Origin: Treponema sp.
Lineage (GTDB): Bacteria; Spirochaetota; Spirochaetia; Treponematales; Treponemataceae
Length of the DNA: 64,000 nt
Assembly (NCBI GenBank): GCA_017940255.1
Contig: JAGAZB010000035.1
Span: 62,001-126,000, forward strand
Direction: 5' to 3'
Shown: in pieces, positions 23,972 through 33,500 of the stretch
Layout of the letters: every line of letters begins with the position of its first letter
Position numbering within the stretch: the stretch's first letter is position 1
Notes under the pieces: generated by a model
Database searches by the model: none
The model's input: only the letters and a program-made list of their open reading frames with translations
What the model was told of the DNA's origin: nothing
Program-made: the position numbers and the translations under genes

Positions 23972-25501
23972 CTACTCTTTACTCAAAGCCTTAATTGGTG
24001 TGATTTTTAAAGCTGATTTAACAGGATATCTGTTACTGATGATACTTCCCAAAAGAGCCACCACAATAGTTGTAATTATGATTGAAGGAGTTGGAGTGAA
24101 GTGTAAAAGTCCGCCGCCTAAAATCATTTTTGCAATTTCATTTGTGATTGCGATATTGAAGGAATTAAAGATTGCCATACAGATGAAGGCAAGCACAATT
24201 CCCGCAAGAGAAGAAAGCGAAGTAAGGATAATTGCTTCTGAATAGAAAAGCTTTTTTACGAACTTCTTTTCGGCTCCGATGGCACGCATTGTTCCAATTT
24301 CGCTTGTGCGTTCTATAACAGAAACAACCATTGTGTTCATGATGATGATAAAAACAACGATGGCAAGAATGATAATGAGCAGATTAAAAATAAAGCCGAT
24401 TCCTTCTACGGTGCCTGAATAAGAATAAGCGGCGCCCTTCCAGTCCAGGGCACGCACATTCAGGCCTTCCTCCATAAAGCGCTTGTTCAAATCACGAACA
24501 AGTTTTTTATCAGCATGAGGATTATCAAGTTTTGCCAGTACAAACTGCCAGGCTCCATCATCAGTCTGATTAAGCTGGTCACGAAGGCTTGTATCACCAA
24601 GAATATCGTCGAAGTTTTCTGTGCTTCCAAGAATTGAAGTGTCGTCTTCAATATCACCGAACATGTCTTCATCATCAAAAGAGCCGAACAAATCATCTTC
24701 TGACATAGAAGAAATAGAAAGGTCTATGCTGTCTGGCAGCTCCTGACTAAAGGAAGAGGCATAAGTGAGGTCTGCAAAAGAACGGGCAAGCTCTGGTTCG
24801 CAGTAAATACTCTGGAACATTGCAGAATATTCATTTGCTGGCTTAAAAATTCCAACAATTTTTCCTTCGCGGATTGTACCACTCATATTTGCAAGCAGAA
24901 CTGTGTCTCCAAGCTTAAGGCTTTCTTTGTAAGTTTTTTCAAAGCCGGCCATAACGCGGGTATCGATAATAATTTCATTACTGCCGGGAGCAGGATAAGT
25001 ACCTTCTATAAAGTTTAAGTCCGGGAACATATCCCAGAAGGTACCTTTTTCGCCAGCAAAAAGCATGGAAATTGGAATGTCCATAAGTCCCAGGTCGTCA
25101 TTATCTGCAATGTCAGAAAAATCCATTTCAATGCCCTTTGCTAAAAGAACCTGTGCAGTAATCAGCTTTGTCTGCTTTTTAATTCCGTTTACTTCTGAAA
25201 GGATTTCTTCTACTCTTTCCAAATCTGGAAGGGCCGGAACCTGTGGCATTTCGCCGGTAATGTTTGTTGAATTCAATCCAAAAACATCTATGGTTGTTCC
25301 CTTTTCGGGGATTATAGAAATTGCAAGGTCGCCGGTTACATTGGCGCGGAAGTCGCGCTCAAGACCGCGGTTTACAGATTCCAAAAAAGAGTTACCCATA
25401 ATTACTATGGCAACACCAAAAAGTATAAAAAGTGAAATGATTATAGTTTTAGACTTGTGTTCGCGGAGGTTCCGCATAGCAAGTTTTATTATTTCTTTCA
25501 T
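23972..25501 (-). CDS. ABC transporter permease, LolC/E-MacB (FtsX) type
   Basis: 509 aa partner of the neighbouring permease, with the same topology: N-terminal TM, large periplasmic domain (about 40-370) and three C-terminal TMs with VIERTSEIGTMRAIGAEKKFVKKLFYSEAII. The periplasmic domain carries an unusual acidic insertion (about 260-300, SMSEDDLFGSFDDEDMFGDI). The same DDLFG word occurs at the mature N-terminus of the barrel protein at the end of this operon, an intriguing shared peptide. AGGGG precedes the ATG. Confidence 0.9.
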   Translation of the reverse strand: MKEIIKLAMRNLREHKSKTIIISLFILFGVAIVIMGNSFLESVNRGLERDFRANVTGDLAISIIPEKGTTIDVFGLNSTNITGEMPQVPALPDLERVEEILSEVNGIKKQTKLITAQVLLAKGIEMDFSDIADNDDLGLMDIPISMLFAGEKGTFWDMFPDLNFIEGTYPAPGSNEIIIDTRVMAGFEKTYKESLKLGDTVLLANMSGTIREGKIVGIFKPANEYSAMFQSIYCEPELARSFADLTYASSFSQELPDSIDLSISSMSEDDLFGSFDDEDMFGDIEDDTSILGSTENFDDILGDTSLRDQLNQTDDGAWQFVLAKLDNPHADKKLVRDLNKRFMEEGLNVRALDWKGAAYSYSGTVEGIGFIFNLLIIILAIVVFIIIMNTMVVSVIERTSEIGTMRAIGAEKKFVKKLFYSEAIILTSLSSLAGIVLAFICMAIFNSFNIAITNEIAKMILGGGLLHFTPTPSIIITTIVVALLGSIISNRYPVKSALKITPIKALSKE

Positions 25502-25512
25502 GCTATAAACCC

Positions 25513-26373
25513 CTAGATCTTGTATTCATCAGAACCCACTTTGTGTTCATCATTAATAACCTGACCATCAAGAATGTGTACAACATGGTCGCACATATCT
25601 ACAATGCGGGAATCGTGGGTAGAGAAAATAAAGGTTGTCTGTAAATCCGGGTCTTTATTTAAAGACTTCATAAGCTTAAGAATCTGCTCTGAGTTTTTAG
25701 AGTCCAGGTTTGCAGTAGGTTCATCGGCAAGAATTACAGGAGCCTTTGTTACAAGGGCACGGGCAATTGCGACACGCTGACGCTGACCGCCAGAAAGCTC
25801 GTTAGCCTTGTGATTTTTCCATTCTGTAAGGCCAACTTTTTCAATAAGATAGTTAATCCATTCTTCCTTCTGAGCCTTTGTAAAATCATCTACAGGGCTT
25901 TTTGAGTTTTTATCTTTTGATTCCAAAAGAAGTGGGAACTCGATATTTTCATAAACATTTAATACTGGAATAAGGTTGAAGGTTTGGAAGATAAATCCAA
26001 GGTGGGAACGGCGAAGGGCGGTAATGCGGCGGTCAAGCTTTGCAGGAATTGCAATTCTGGCCTTTTTGCGCTTGCCTTCCTTAAGCTCTTTTTTGTCTGG
26101 GCCTGCTGATGACCAGCGATTGTTTACAACTTCTGCATCTGCAAGGTCAACACCTTCGTAAACATCTGTATCGCCTATGATGATTGAACCATCACTCGGA
26201 AGGTCTATAAGACCTATCATATTCAAGATTGTTGATTTTCCAGAACCAGACGGACCGGAAATTGCGGCAAACTCACCTTTTTCAATATCAAAAGAAGCTC
26301 CTTTTACAGCTTCTATTCTTTCTTTTCCGAGAGGATAAAACTTATGTACATCCTTCAAGCTGACAACTGGCAT
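25513..26373 (-). CDS. ABC transporter ATP-binding protein, LolD/MacB type, with insertion
   Basis: 286 aa ATPase that powers the two FtsX permeases. Walker A GPSGSGKST (near 42), Q-loop FIFQTFNLIPVLNVYENIEFP, signature LSGGQRQRVAIARAL, Walker B VILADEPTANLDS and the H-loop STHD are intact. It has two insertions relative to 220-235 aa LolD: a Lys-rich one (about 80-115, SSAGPDKKELKEGKRKKARI) and one after the Q-loop (ESKDKNSKSPVDDFTKAQKEE). AGGAGG precedes the ATG. A separate promoter (26404-26432) can express it apart from the efflux genes. Confidence 0.93.
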   Translation of the reverse strand: MPVVSLKDVHKFYPLGKERIEAVKGASFDIEKGEFAAISGPSGSGKSTILNMIGLIDLPSDGSIIIGDTDVYEGVDLADAEVVNNRWSSAGPDKKELKEGKRKKARIAIPAKLDRRITALRRSHLGFIFQTFNLIPVLNVYENIEFPLLLESKDKNSKSPVDDFTKAQKEEWINYLIEKVGLTEWKNHKANELSGGQRQRVAIARALVTKAPVILADEPTANLDSKNSEQILKLMKSLNKDPDLQTTFIFSTHDSRIVDMCDHVVHILDGQVINDEHKVGSDEYKI

Positions 26374-26403
26374 ATTAATACGACCTCCTATGTTAATAAT
26401 TAG

Positions 26404-26432
26404 AATATACTAACTTTCGAGGTAATAAACAA
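26404..26432 (-). promoter_or_regulatory. Internal promoter for the LolCDE-like genes
   Basis: Minus strand TTGTTT (26427-26432), a 17-bp spacer and TATATT (26404-26409), in the 85-bp gap between the TolC-like and ABC-ATPase genes. Confidence 0.5.
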
Positions 26433-26458
26433 GAAATAACAATATTTTTATATAAAAC

Positions 26459-27883
26459 TTATTCCGAGAGGTAGAGAATGGTAAGACAGGAAACTGCGCG
26501 GGAAAGGAGGAGCTTTTGTTTTTCTATCTGCTGGTTGCAGGAATCTATTTTTGCAGAAAGTAAGTCGCTTTCGCTTCCGTAACCTGTATTAAAAACAATT
26601 TCATTCTGCTGAATTTTAGACTGAGCAGAACTTATTTTTAAGTTCTGGTAATCAATCTTCATGTTGCAGACATCAATTGTGTTCCAGTTGGAATTCAGAG
26701 TCTTTTGAATTTCGCCTTTTACATCCTGCTGATTAATTGCAGCAGATTTTGTTTCACTGATTTTTCTGGAAACATCGCGCACCTTTTTTCCGCCATCCCA
26801 GATGGTAGTTTTAAGCCCGATAGAAAGATTGACAGTGTAATCATCCTTACGCATCCAGTTTGTTTCTGCAAAAGGAAAGCGGGAACCACCATAGCCCACA
26901 CTGGCCTGCAAAGCGACATCCGGCTTCCAGTTTACCGCGCCCTTTGCAATTTTTTCTGCCCTCTTGTTTACATCCAGCAGGTCTTTTACCATTTTTATAG
27001 AGTTCCGCTCTTCAGAAAGAGCCTTTTCCCTTATTTCTTCACGGTTACTGGCAATAAGGGAATCAAACTGATTTTCATCAAATTCAAAAGCAATCTGCTC
27101 AAAGGTTAAATCTTCAAGACCAGTAGCCCTGCGCAGTTCCAGAATCTGATTGTTCAACTGTTCCATTAAATCCTGAATGGCAATATCCAGTTCCTTGGCC
27201 TGAATTTTTGCATCCAGAGCTTCCTGTTCGGTAAGAAGTCCTGTGCGGGCCGCTTCTTCGGTTACTTCAACAAGGCGGCGGGAATACTGGCTTTCTTCTT
27301 CTATAATTTCTTTTATTCGGTTCAAATACCAGAGAGTTACAAGCCGGGTCTTTAATTCAGTCAACATCTGCTGCTGCTTAGATTCCAGCTGAGAGTGCTT
27401 TATATCAGCAATTTTATCGTAAAGAATAATGGCGTTTTCAAGTTTTCCCCAGGTAAAAACAGGCTGGGTTATAGAAAGCTGAAAGTTATAAAGAGTCGGT
27501 TCCATGCCATCATAAATCTTTACATACTGGCCGGAGCTGGGTTTAATTCCGCTTGGCCAGGTTATAGAATCCAGAAGTTCATCTACATTAATGTACATGG
27601 CACCCACAGGCGGATTAAACATATAAGTTCCGCTAACCTGCAGGTCTACAGTTGGCCCCAGTCCGGCCCAGGCGTCCTGAACATCAAGCCGGCTGCGGCG
27701 GTATTCTTCCTGCAAGGAAAGCAAATCCGGGTTATTCTGCTCCATCTGCCGCTGCAGGTCCTGGAAAGTGTAAGTCTGGGGCTGGAGATGGGCCGGGGCC
27801 TCAGCCTGCTCCTGAGCAAAAAGCGCAGAATTAGCAAGAGGAGAGCAAAAGAGAATTAATAAAAGGCCAAAAGTTCTTTTCAT
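26459..27883 (-). CDS. TolC-family outer-membrane efflux protein
   Basis: 474 aa. The signal peptide ends SALFAQ. Two OEP repeats are rich in long alpha-helices, with the N-terminal pattern TYTFQDLQRQMEQNNPDLLSLQEEYRRSRLDVQDAWAGLGPTVDLQVSGTY and a second half WKPDVALQASVGYGG...LSIGLKTTIWDGGKK. It forms the trimeric outer-membrane channel for the RND pump encoded upstream. It is separated from the lipoprotein gene by 16 bp and has only a weak Shine-Dalgarno. Confidence 0.92.
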   Translation of the reverse strand: MKRTFGLLLILFCSPLANSALFAQEQAEAPAHLQPQTYTFQDLQRQMEQNNPDLLSLQEEYRRSRLDVQDAWAGLGPTVDLQVSGTYMFNPPVGAMYINVDELLDSITWPSGIKPSSGQYVKIYDGMEPTLYNFQLSITQPVFTWGKLENAIILYDKIADIKHSQLESKQQQMLTELKTRLVTLWYLNRIKEIIEEESQYSRRLVEVTEEAARTGLLTEQEALDAKIQAKELDIAIQDLMEQLNNQILELRRATGLEDLTFEQIAFEFDENQFDSLIASNREEIREKALSEERNSIKMVKDLLDVNKRAEKIAKGAVNWKPDVALQASVGYGGSRFPFAETNWMRKDDYTVNLSIGLKTTIWDGGKKVRDVSRKISETKSAAINQQDVKGEIQKTLNSNWNTIDVCNMKIDYQNLKISSAQSKIQQNEIVFNTGYGSESDLLSAKIDSCNQQIEKQKLLLSRAVSCLTILYLSE

Positions 27884-27899
27884 CTTAATTCAACCACTT

Positions 27900-29102
27900 T
27901 TACTGAAGCTGCACGTTGTGTGAAGACTTATCACTACGGACAGTCAACTCTTTTTCTGCAGCCGAACTGCCACTTGCATCGTAAACAACCACTTTTACAT
28001 CAAGCGAAGCATAGCGTCCTGTATATTCTGTATCGCTCCAGAAGTTTCCGCTTCCGAGCCCCGCAAATACCCCGTGTTTTTCCGAACCGCTAGTTCCCAG
28101 AGCCTGAGAAGCGGTTGTAGTTTCATCAAGATTTACGGTGTAACTGCCAGCGCTGTCTTTTCCCAGAAGAGCAACTCTGAGCCCGTCGTCTTCACTCACT
28201 CCAGAAGCGCCCGAAGAAGAATACTGGCCGCCAATAGATGGAAGGGCAAGCTTTGTAGACTTACCATAAAGCGTTATGGAATACGAAGGATTTTTTACGA
28301 CTTTAGTAATGCTTGTAAGGCCCGCCTGGTCAGCACGGAAAGAAAAGTCTGCAGCGGGGTTGTCCGCATTGTAACAGCCCAGCCAGGTAATTTCATCGGC
28401 ACTCTGGCTATAGGAAATTGTGAGTTCAGGCTCGCTTTCTTTGCCGGCCTCGCGGTCTTCTGCGGACTGCCAGCGGGGATAAGAAACTGCAATTGCGCCG
28501 CTGCCCGTGATTGTGGAGTCGTAGACTTTTGCGGCGGCACTTGTGTTTGTGGAAGTTGTCTGAGGAACTGAAACTTTTACATAAACTGCATTCGAAGTAG
28601 CGCTTTGTGTGGCAACATCCTCAAAAGTAAGATTCAAAACTGTAGATTTTCGAACCGCAGTAAGTTCTGTGTAAACTGTATCAGAAACAGAATCAGAAAT
28701 GATTACCGACTCTCCCTTTGTAAGCCCATAATTTTCATGATAAAAGAGGAGGTAAACCTGTGTGTAATCAGCATCTTTTCCAAAATCTGGCTTGCTTTCT
28801 TCCCAAACCAGCTTGCTGATTGTAAAAGAACCATCACTGGAAGTTACGGTGTGAGCGTAATAATCAGATTGAGGAGCAAAAACAGAACCTTCACTCCATG
28901 TTGAAAAATCAGAATCGCGGTCAGAAAGGCTCATATAAGCATAAACATCTACGTTTGCGATTCCAGATTTTGGTGTAGAAGTTGATTCAGCATCAACAAC
29001 CAGGCCGCCTGTTCCACCGGAAAAAACAGATGAACAAGCAGCAAGTGAAAAAGCACAGAGCGCAGTAAAAATCAATTTAAGACTATTCTTCATTTTTTTC
29101 AT
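27900..29102 (-). CDS. Lipoprotein of unknown function inside the RND efflux operon
   Basis: 400 aa. The signal peptide has lipobox SLAAC (Cys near 22), followed by SSVFSGGTGG. The mature part is Ser/Thr-rich and beta-rich. An early segment resembles a carboxypeptidase-regulatory-like fold (GIANVDVYAYMSL, then VTSSDGSFTISKLVWEE); the rest is unassigned. It starts within the end of the RND gene (20-bp overlap) with GAGGAC upstream, so it is part of the same transcript. A structural partner of the pump or a surface lipoprotein is possible. Confidence 0.72.
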   Translation of the reverse strand: MKKMKNSLKLIFTALCAFSLAACSSVFSGGTGGLVVDAESTSTPKSGIANVDVYAYMSLSDRDSDFSTWSEGSVFAPQSDYYAHTVTSSDGSFTISKLVWEESKPDFGKDADYTQVYLLFYHENYGLTKGESVIISDSVSDTVYTELTAVRKSTVLNLTFEDVATQSATSNAVYVKVSVPQTTSTNTSAAAKVYDSTITGSGAIAVSYPRWQSAEDREAGKESEPELTISYSQSADEITWLGCYNADNPAADFSFRADQAGLTSITKVVKNPSYSITLYGKSTKLALPSIGGQYSSSGASGVSEDDGLRVALLGKDSAGSYTVNLDETTTASQALGTSGSEKHGVFAGLGSGNFWSDTEYTGRYASLDVKVVVYDASGSSAAEKELTVRSDKSSHNVQLQ

Positions 29103-32100
29103 TTTTAGTCCTCTTCTTTCGTTTAGATTCTGTAAGATAATATAATACAGGAATTACAATCAGTGTGATAAGGGTACTGGTGATTAAACCACCAACAATT
29201 GCCTGACCCATTGGCGCATAAATTTCTGCCCCCTCTCCGCTTGCAATTGCCATTGGGAAGGTTCCCAAAAGAGTTGTGAGTGTCGTAATCAAAATTGGCT
29301 GGATTCGGGAAGCTGAACCATCAACTACGGAATCAAAAAGCAGTTTGTTTTCTTCATCTTCATTAAGGCTGATTTCCCATTCGCCGTCCTTGTTCATGTG
29401 GCCCATAGTTTTTGCCATCACTTCTCGGCGCTGGGCCCGCAGCTGGTTTACGTAATCTACAAGGATAATACCATTGTTTACAACCACGCCCGCCAGAGAA
29501 ATTAAACCCAGCAAAGAAAGCAGATTCAAGGTTGAACCAAAAATTAAAAGACCTGCAACTACACCAATCAGACAGAAAGGAATTGTAGAAAGAATCAAAA
29601 GCGGCTGGCGGAAGCGTTCAAACTGCAAAACCATTACCGTATATACAAGGAAGATTGCGGTAATAATTGCAATTATCATAGGGGCAACCATGTCGCCAAT
29701 AAAGGCCATAATACCTCCCGCCTTACTGTGCACTCCGTTTGGAAGCGGATTCTTTGCCAGATATTCCTGCACCCGCTGGCTTACGCCCGCAGTGTCTTCA
29801 CTTACCAGAGTGGCGCTTACGGTTATAGTTTTTGCACGGTCTGAATGGTTTATCTGCGAAATAGATTTTTCTACTTTTATATCAGAAAGGTTTGCGAAAG
29901 AAACATCGCGGCCGTTTGAAGTTACAATGTGCAGGTTAGAAATGGTGTCGGCCGAAATGTTGCCGTCTATAATGTTTGAACTCAAGTGGACATTGTAGCG
30001 GTTGCCGCTAGAGTCATCTTTGTAGCGGCCGGCGTCCACACCGCGGAAGAGGATGGCCGAAGTAAGGCCCGCCTCGTAACTGGTAATTCCCATTGAGCTA
30101 AGATATTCCTGTCTCATATCTATAATCATTGTAGTAGTGTCAAAGTCGGTATCAAGCTTGGCAGTTACAACTTCAGGGTCTGTTTCCAAAAACTCTTTTA
30201 TAGAAGAAGCAGTTTCGTAAAGAGTTTCCAAATCTTCAGAAATAAGGGTGAGTCCATAACCACCACCGCCAGAAACAAAGCCGACCAGGCGGTCAAAACC
30301 ACCGTTTGCAACAGAAATCTTGCTGTCTGGAATTACTGCCTGCCAGATGCCCTGTATTTCAATCATAATATCGTGAACATCGCGCTTGCGCTCTGCAACC
30401 GGAACCAGCACTACATGAACATAGGCACTTTCAGGCACCGCCTGAGTAGACATTCCCTTGCTATTGCTCTGTCCTGTGTAAATTACAAGGTTATCAATTT
30501 CGGGCACATACTTATACAAAAGCTGCTGGGCAATATCCATTTTTTCGCGGGTCTGCTCCAGAGGAGTTCCCACCGGCAAATCCATGGAAATGTAAAAATC
30601 ACTGTTATCTGTAGAAGGAATAAAGGCAATACCAAGGCGGAGGGCAGTAAAGGCAGAAAAGACAAGAAGAAGAATTGCTGCAATAATTACCGTAAGACGA
30701 TTTTCAATTGCAACTCCCAAAACCTTGCGGTAGCCCCTCTCCACTTTCTTCATAACCTTGTCAAAACGTCTTTCGTTTTTTCTGATTTTTGGTCCCTGCT
30801 CAGAAAGCACCTGCTTCAAAAGGAAAGGAACCACAATTTCTGCAACCAGAAAGGATGCAAAAATAGCCATAATAATTGTAATGGCAACTGGCCGCAAAAC
30901 CTTTCCCATAAGGCCAGACATCATGGCAATTGGAAGGAATACAACAATGGTTGTTGCAGCCGAAGCAAGAATAGAAGCAGAAACTTCGTCCCAGCCCTTG
31001 TAGATAGACTGATTTACTGTGTATTCCAGTTCGCCACTTTCGCTGTCGCGGCGCTTGTAGTAGCGGTAAATCTGGTCAATCATAACCGTGGAACCATCAA
31101 CTACCATACCAAGAGAAATTACCAGACCCGAAAAACTCATGAGGTTCAGGGTAATTCCAAAAAGCTTAATTCCTATCATTGCAAAAAGAATACAAAGAGG
31201 AATAGAAAGGCTGATTGTAAGGGTGGCACGCCAGTCTGCCATAAAAAGGAGGATTACAAGAACCGCAAAAAGGATTCCCATAAGTCCGCTGGACAAAACT
31301 GTGCGCAAAGAGGCCGAAACCTGTCTTGCATCATCTGTAATAATATTAAAATGCACCGCGCCGCCACTTTCTTTTTCACAGCGGGCAAGCACCTTTTTTA
31401 CGTTTTTTATAATTCCGGTTGTGTTTCCGTCATTTCTCTTTGTAATACTTACAAGAGTAATAGGATTTTTACCATCCGAAACATAATATTCTTCTTTTGG
31501 ATAAGTGAGTGAAACTTCTGCAACATCTCCAAGATGAATTATACTAGTGCCGTCTGCCAGGCCAACCGGCAGATTTTTAATATCTTCAATATCTGTAAAA
31601 CCGCCCGAATATCTAAGCTGAATGGAACGATTTTCAAAGAAGCCGTTTCCAAGAGGAAGTGTAACGTTTCCGTAATTTAAAACCTGGTAAACATTTGTTA
31701 CAGAAATTCCCTTGGAAGTGAGCAGGTCTACATCAATCTTAACTTCTACCTGCAGCTCCTTGCCGCCGTCTACTGTAATAGAAGAAACTCCGTCTATCTG
31801 GGTAAGCAGAGGGCGCAGTTCATCATTAATAAACTTTGTTACGCGGGCAGAATCTTTTCCTGCCTCTACTGAAAATTCGATAATAGGCATCATGGAAACA
31901 CCACCGATAATTGCCGTTGGCTCACCGGAAATTCCTTCCGGCAAATCTGGCATACGCTGGCGGATTCTGTTTCTAAGTTCTTCAATCTGGTCGTAGGCAT
32001 CGTAGCCGTCTGCATAGGTAATGGTAATCCAGCTCATTGAGTTATAAGAAGAAGATTCAATGCTCTTAAAATGAGGAAGGGTTACAAACTCGTCTTCCAG

Positions 32101-32298
32101 AACCTTGGTGATATCCTGCTCAACGTCTTCGGCACTGGCACCCGGATAAATTGTGTAAACAATTGCCTGCGGCATGGAAATATCGGCCATAAATTCTGCC
32201 GGCATGGTTGCAATGGAAAAAATTCCAAAGGCAGCCAGCACAATGAGGAACATGCCGATTACAACGGGATGTTTAACCGAAAACTCAGAGATTTTCAT
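29083..32298 (-). CDS. RND-family efflux permease (AcrB/HAE1-like)
   Basis: 1071 aa inner-membrane proton-driven exporter. There are twelve TM segments in the usual 1+5/1+5 arrangement around two large periplasmic loops; the N-terminus is SVKHPVVIGMFLIVLAAFG. The proton-relay segment on TM4 reads GMVVDGSTVMID: the first Asp is present but the second Asp of AcrB is Gly. TM10 has VVVNNGIILVDY, with Asn where AcrB has Lys. These variants occur in the divergent HAE1 branch. It overlaps the membrane-fusion gene by 14 bp. GAGGCGC precedes the ATG. Substrate unknown. Confidence 0.93.
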   Translation of the reverse strand: MKISEFSVKHPVVIGMFLIVLAAFGIFSIATMPAEFMADISMPQAIVYTIYPGASAEDVEQDITKVLEDEFVTLPHFKSIESSSYNSMSWITITYADGYDAYDQIEELRNRIRQRMPDLPEGISGEPTAIIGGVSMMPIIEFSVEAGKDSARVTKFINDELRPLLTQIDGVSSITVDGGKELQVEVKIDVDLLTSKGISVTNVYQVLNYGNVTLPLGNGFFENRSIQLRYSGGFTDIEDIKNLPVGLADGTSIIHLGDVAEVSLTYPKEEYYVSDGKNPITLVSITKRNDGNTTGIIKNVKKVLARCEKESGGAVHFNIITDDARQVSASLRTVLSSGLMGILFAVLVILLFMADWRATLTISLSIPLCILFAMIGIKLFGITLNLMSFSGLVISLGMVVDGSTVMIDQIYRYYKRRDSESGELEYTVNQSIYKGWDEVSASILASAATTIVVFLPIAMMSGLMGKVLRPVAITIIMAIFASFLVAEIVVPFLLKQVLSEQGPKIRKNERRFDKVMKKVERGYRKVLGVAIENRLTVIIAAILLLVFSAFTALRLGIAFIPSTDNSDFYISMDLPVGTPLEQTREKMDIAQQLLYKYVPEIDNLVIYTGQSNSKGMSTQAVPESAYVHVVLVPVAERKRDVHDIMIEIQGIWQAVIPDSKISVANGGFDRLVGFVSGGGGYGLTLISEDLETLYETASSIKEFLETDPEVVTAKLDTDFDTTTMIIDMRQEYLSSMGITSYEAGLTSAILFRGVDAGRYKDDSSGNRYNVHLSSNIIDGNISADTISNLHIVTSNGRDVSFANLSDIKVEKSISQINHSDRAKTITVSATLVSEDTAGVSQRVQEYLAKNPLPNGVHSKAGGIMAFIGDMVAPMIIAIITAIFLVYTVMVLQFERFRQPLLILSTIPFCLIGVVAGLLIFGSTLNLLSLLGLISLAGVVVNNGIILVDYVNQLRAQRREVMAKTMGHMNKDGEWEISLNEDEENKLLFDSVVDGSASRIQPILITTLTTLLGTFPMAIASGEGAEIYAPMGQAIVGGLITSTLITLIVIPVLYYLTESKRKKRTKNEKNEE

Positions 32299-33388
32299 TC
32301 AGCGCCTCTTCATACAGACGGACTTTCTGGCCATCAAACACAAAATTCTGTCCGTCAGTCACAAAGAAGCAATCCTTGTATTCAGAAGGAACCACAAAAT
32401 ATTCACCATCAGAAGGAGCGGCAAAGGGCTCTATAAAAGAAACAGTTTTATCGTCTTCATTATAAATATAGCAGGAGCCGTCCATTTTTTTAGTCTGAAT
32501 TGGAAGAACCGGCACATTTTCGTGAACGCGGTAAGCAACCTGAACCTTTACAAACATACCAGGGCGGAAGCGTTCTCCCGGATTATCCAGATGACAAACC
32601 ACCTGAAAGTTTTTACTTTCTGGAGAAATGTAAGGCGCAATATTTTCGATTGTCGCACTAGTTACGGCGTCTTCGTAAAGTTCTTTTTCTGCAGGACGGG
32701 TAACAATTACGCTAAGAGAATCTTTCTGCAGGGTAAAAAGGTCAAAGTATTTTTCCGGCACCTTAAGGCGCACAACCTGATTTTCCAGATCGGCAAGAAT
32801 GGCAACAGGAGAGTTTTGACTTCCAATTCCTCCCACAGCCTGATCTGCCACAAGAATAGTACCGGCAACTGGTGCACGAACTTCTGTGTAGCCCACCTGA
32901 AGATTTGCCAGGTCGTACTGGGCTTTTGCCGCATCATACTGGGCGCGGGCATTATCGTAATTCTGGCGGGAAGTTGCCCCAGACTTAAAAAGTGTTTCAA
33001 TTCGGTCATAAGTGCTCTGGGCAGCAAAGTAAGCAGCCTGAGCCTGGAGCATCTGCTGGCGGAAAGGCTCATCGTCAATTTTTGCAAGCAGCTGGTCTTT
33101 TTCTACATAATCACCAGCCCGAGCCGGATATTCCATAATGGTACCAGAAACAAAAGGGACAACGGGAATCATAGCTTCGGCTTCTACATAACCGCTGATA
33201 GACACAGATTCCACCAGATTTTTAATTTCCGGCTTCTGAATTATAACAACCGGCTGGGCATCTTCATTAGGGCTAACCTTTTTTTTACCGGTAACTGCAA
33301 GGATAAGCACAACAAAAAGAAGAATAATAGCGGCACTAATTGCAAGCCTGAGATATTTTTTGTTCCATTTAATTTTGTCCCATTTCAT
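32285..33388 (-). CDS. RND efflux membrane-fusion protein (HlyD/AcrA family)
   Basis: 367 aa periplasmic adaptor. A single N-terminal TM anchor (about 12-33) is followed by a barrel-sandwich/lipoyl half (ISGYVEAEAMIPVVPFVSGTIMEYPARAGDYVEKDQLLAKID), an alpha-hairpin (about 95-150), the second lipoyl half (EVRAPVAGTILVADQAVGGIG) and beta-barrel and membrane-proximal domains. It is the first gene of the efflux operon. A -10 box lies 7 nt before the ATG and no Shine-Dalgarno is seen. Confidence 0.92.
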   Translation of the reverse strand: MKWDKIKWNKKYLRLAISAAIILLFVVLILAVTGKKKVSPNEDAQPVVIIQKPEIKNLVESVSISGYVEAEAMIPVVPFVSGTIMEYPARAGDYVEKDQLLAKIDDEPFRQQMLQAQAAYFAAQSTYDRIETLFKSGATSRQNYDNARAQYDAAKAQYDLANLQVGYTEVRAPVAGTILVADQAVGGIGSQNSPVAILADLENQVVRLKVPEKYFDLFTLQKDSLSVIVTRPAEKELYEDAVTSATIENIAPYISPESKNFQVVCHLDNPGERFRPGMFVKVQVAYRVHENVPVLPIQTKKMDGSCYIYNEDDKTVSFIEPFAAPSDGEYFVVPSEYKDCFFVTDGQNFVFDGQKVRLYEEALNENL

Positions 33389-33395
33389 ATTGTGA

Positions 33396-33401
33396 ATTAT
33401 A
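33396..33401 (-). promoter_or_regulatory. -10 box of the RND operon
   Basis: Minus strand TATAAT, 7 nt from the ATG at 33388; the -35 is not convincing. It would give a leaderless or nearly leaderless mRNA. Confidence 0.45.
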
Positions 33402-33500
33402 TTTATATTTCAAATAAATTCTATAAGAATAGAATAATAATTCATTATTATTGTTAGAGAGAACTAATTATTTATAGAAAGCATTTTTAAGAGTTTTTTT

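Noticed and set aside
30373..31512. 379-aa plus-strand open frame opposite the RND gene
   Set aside because: Antisense shadow of a clearly conserved 1071-aa transporter; composition is rich in Asn, His, Lys and Arg with no domain.
32174..33457. 427-aa plus-strand open frame opposite the membrane-fusion gene
   Set aside because: Antisense shadow of the HlyD-family gene; no Shine-Dalgarno and no recognisable motif.
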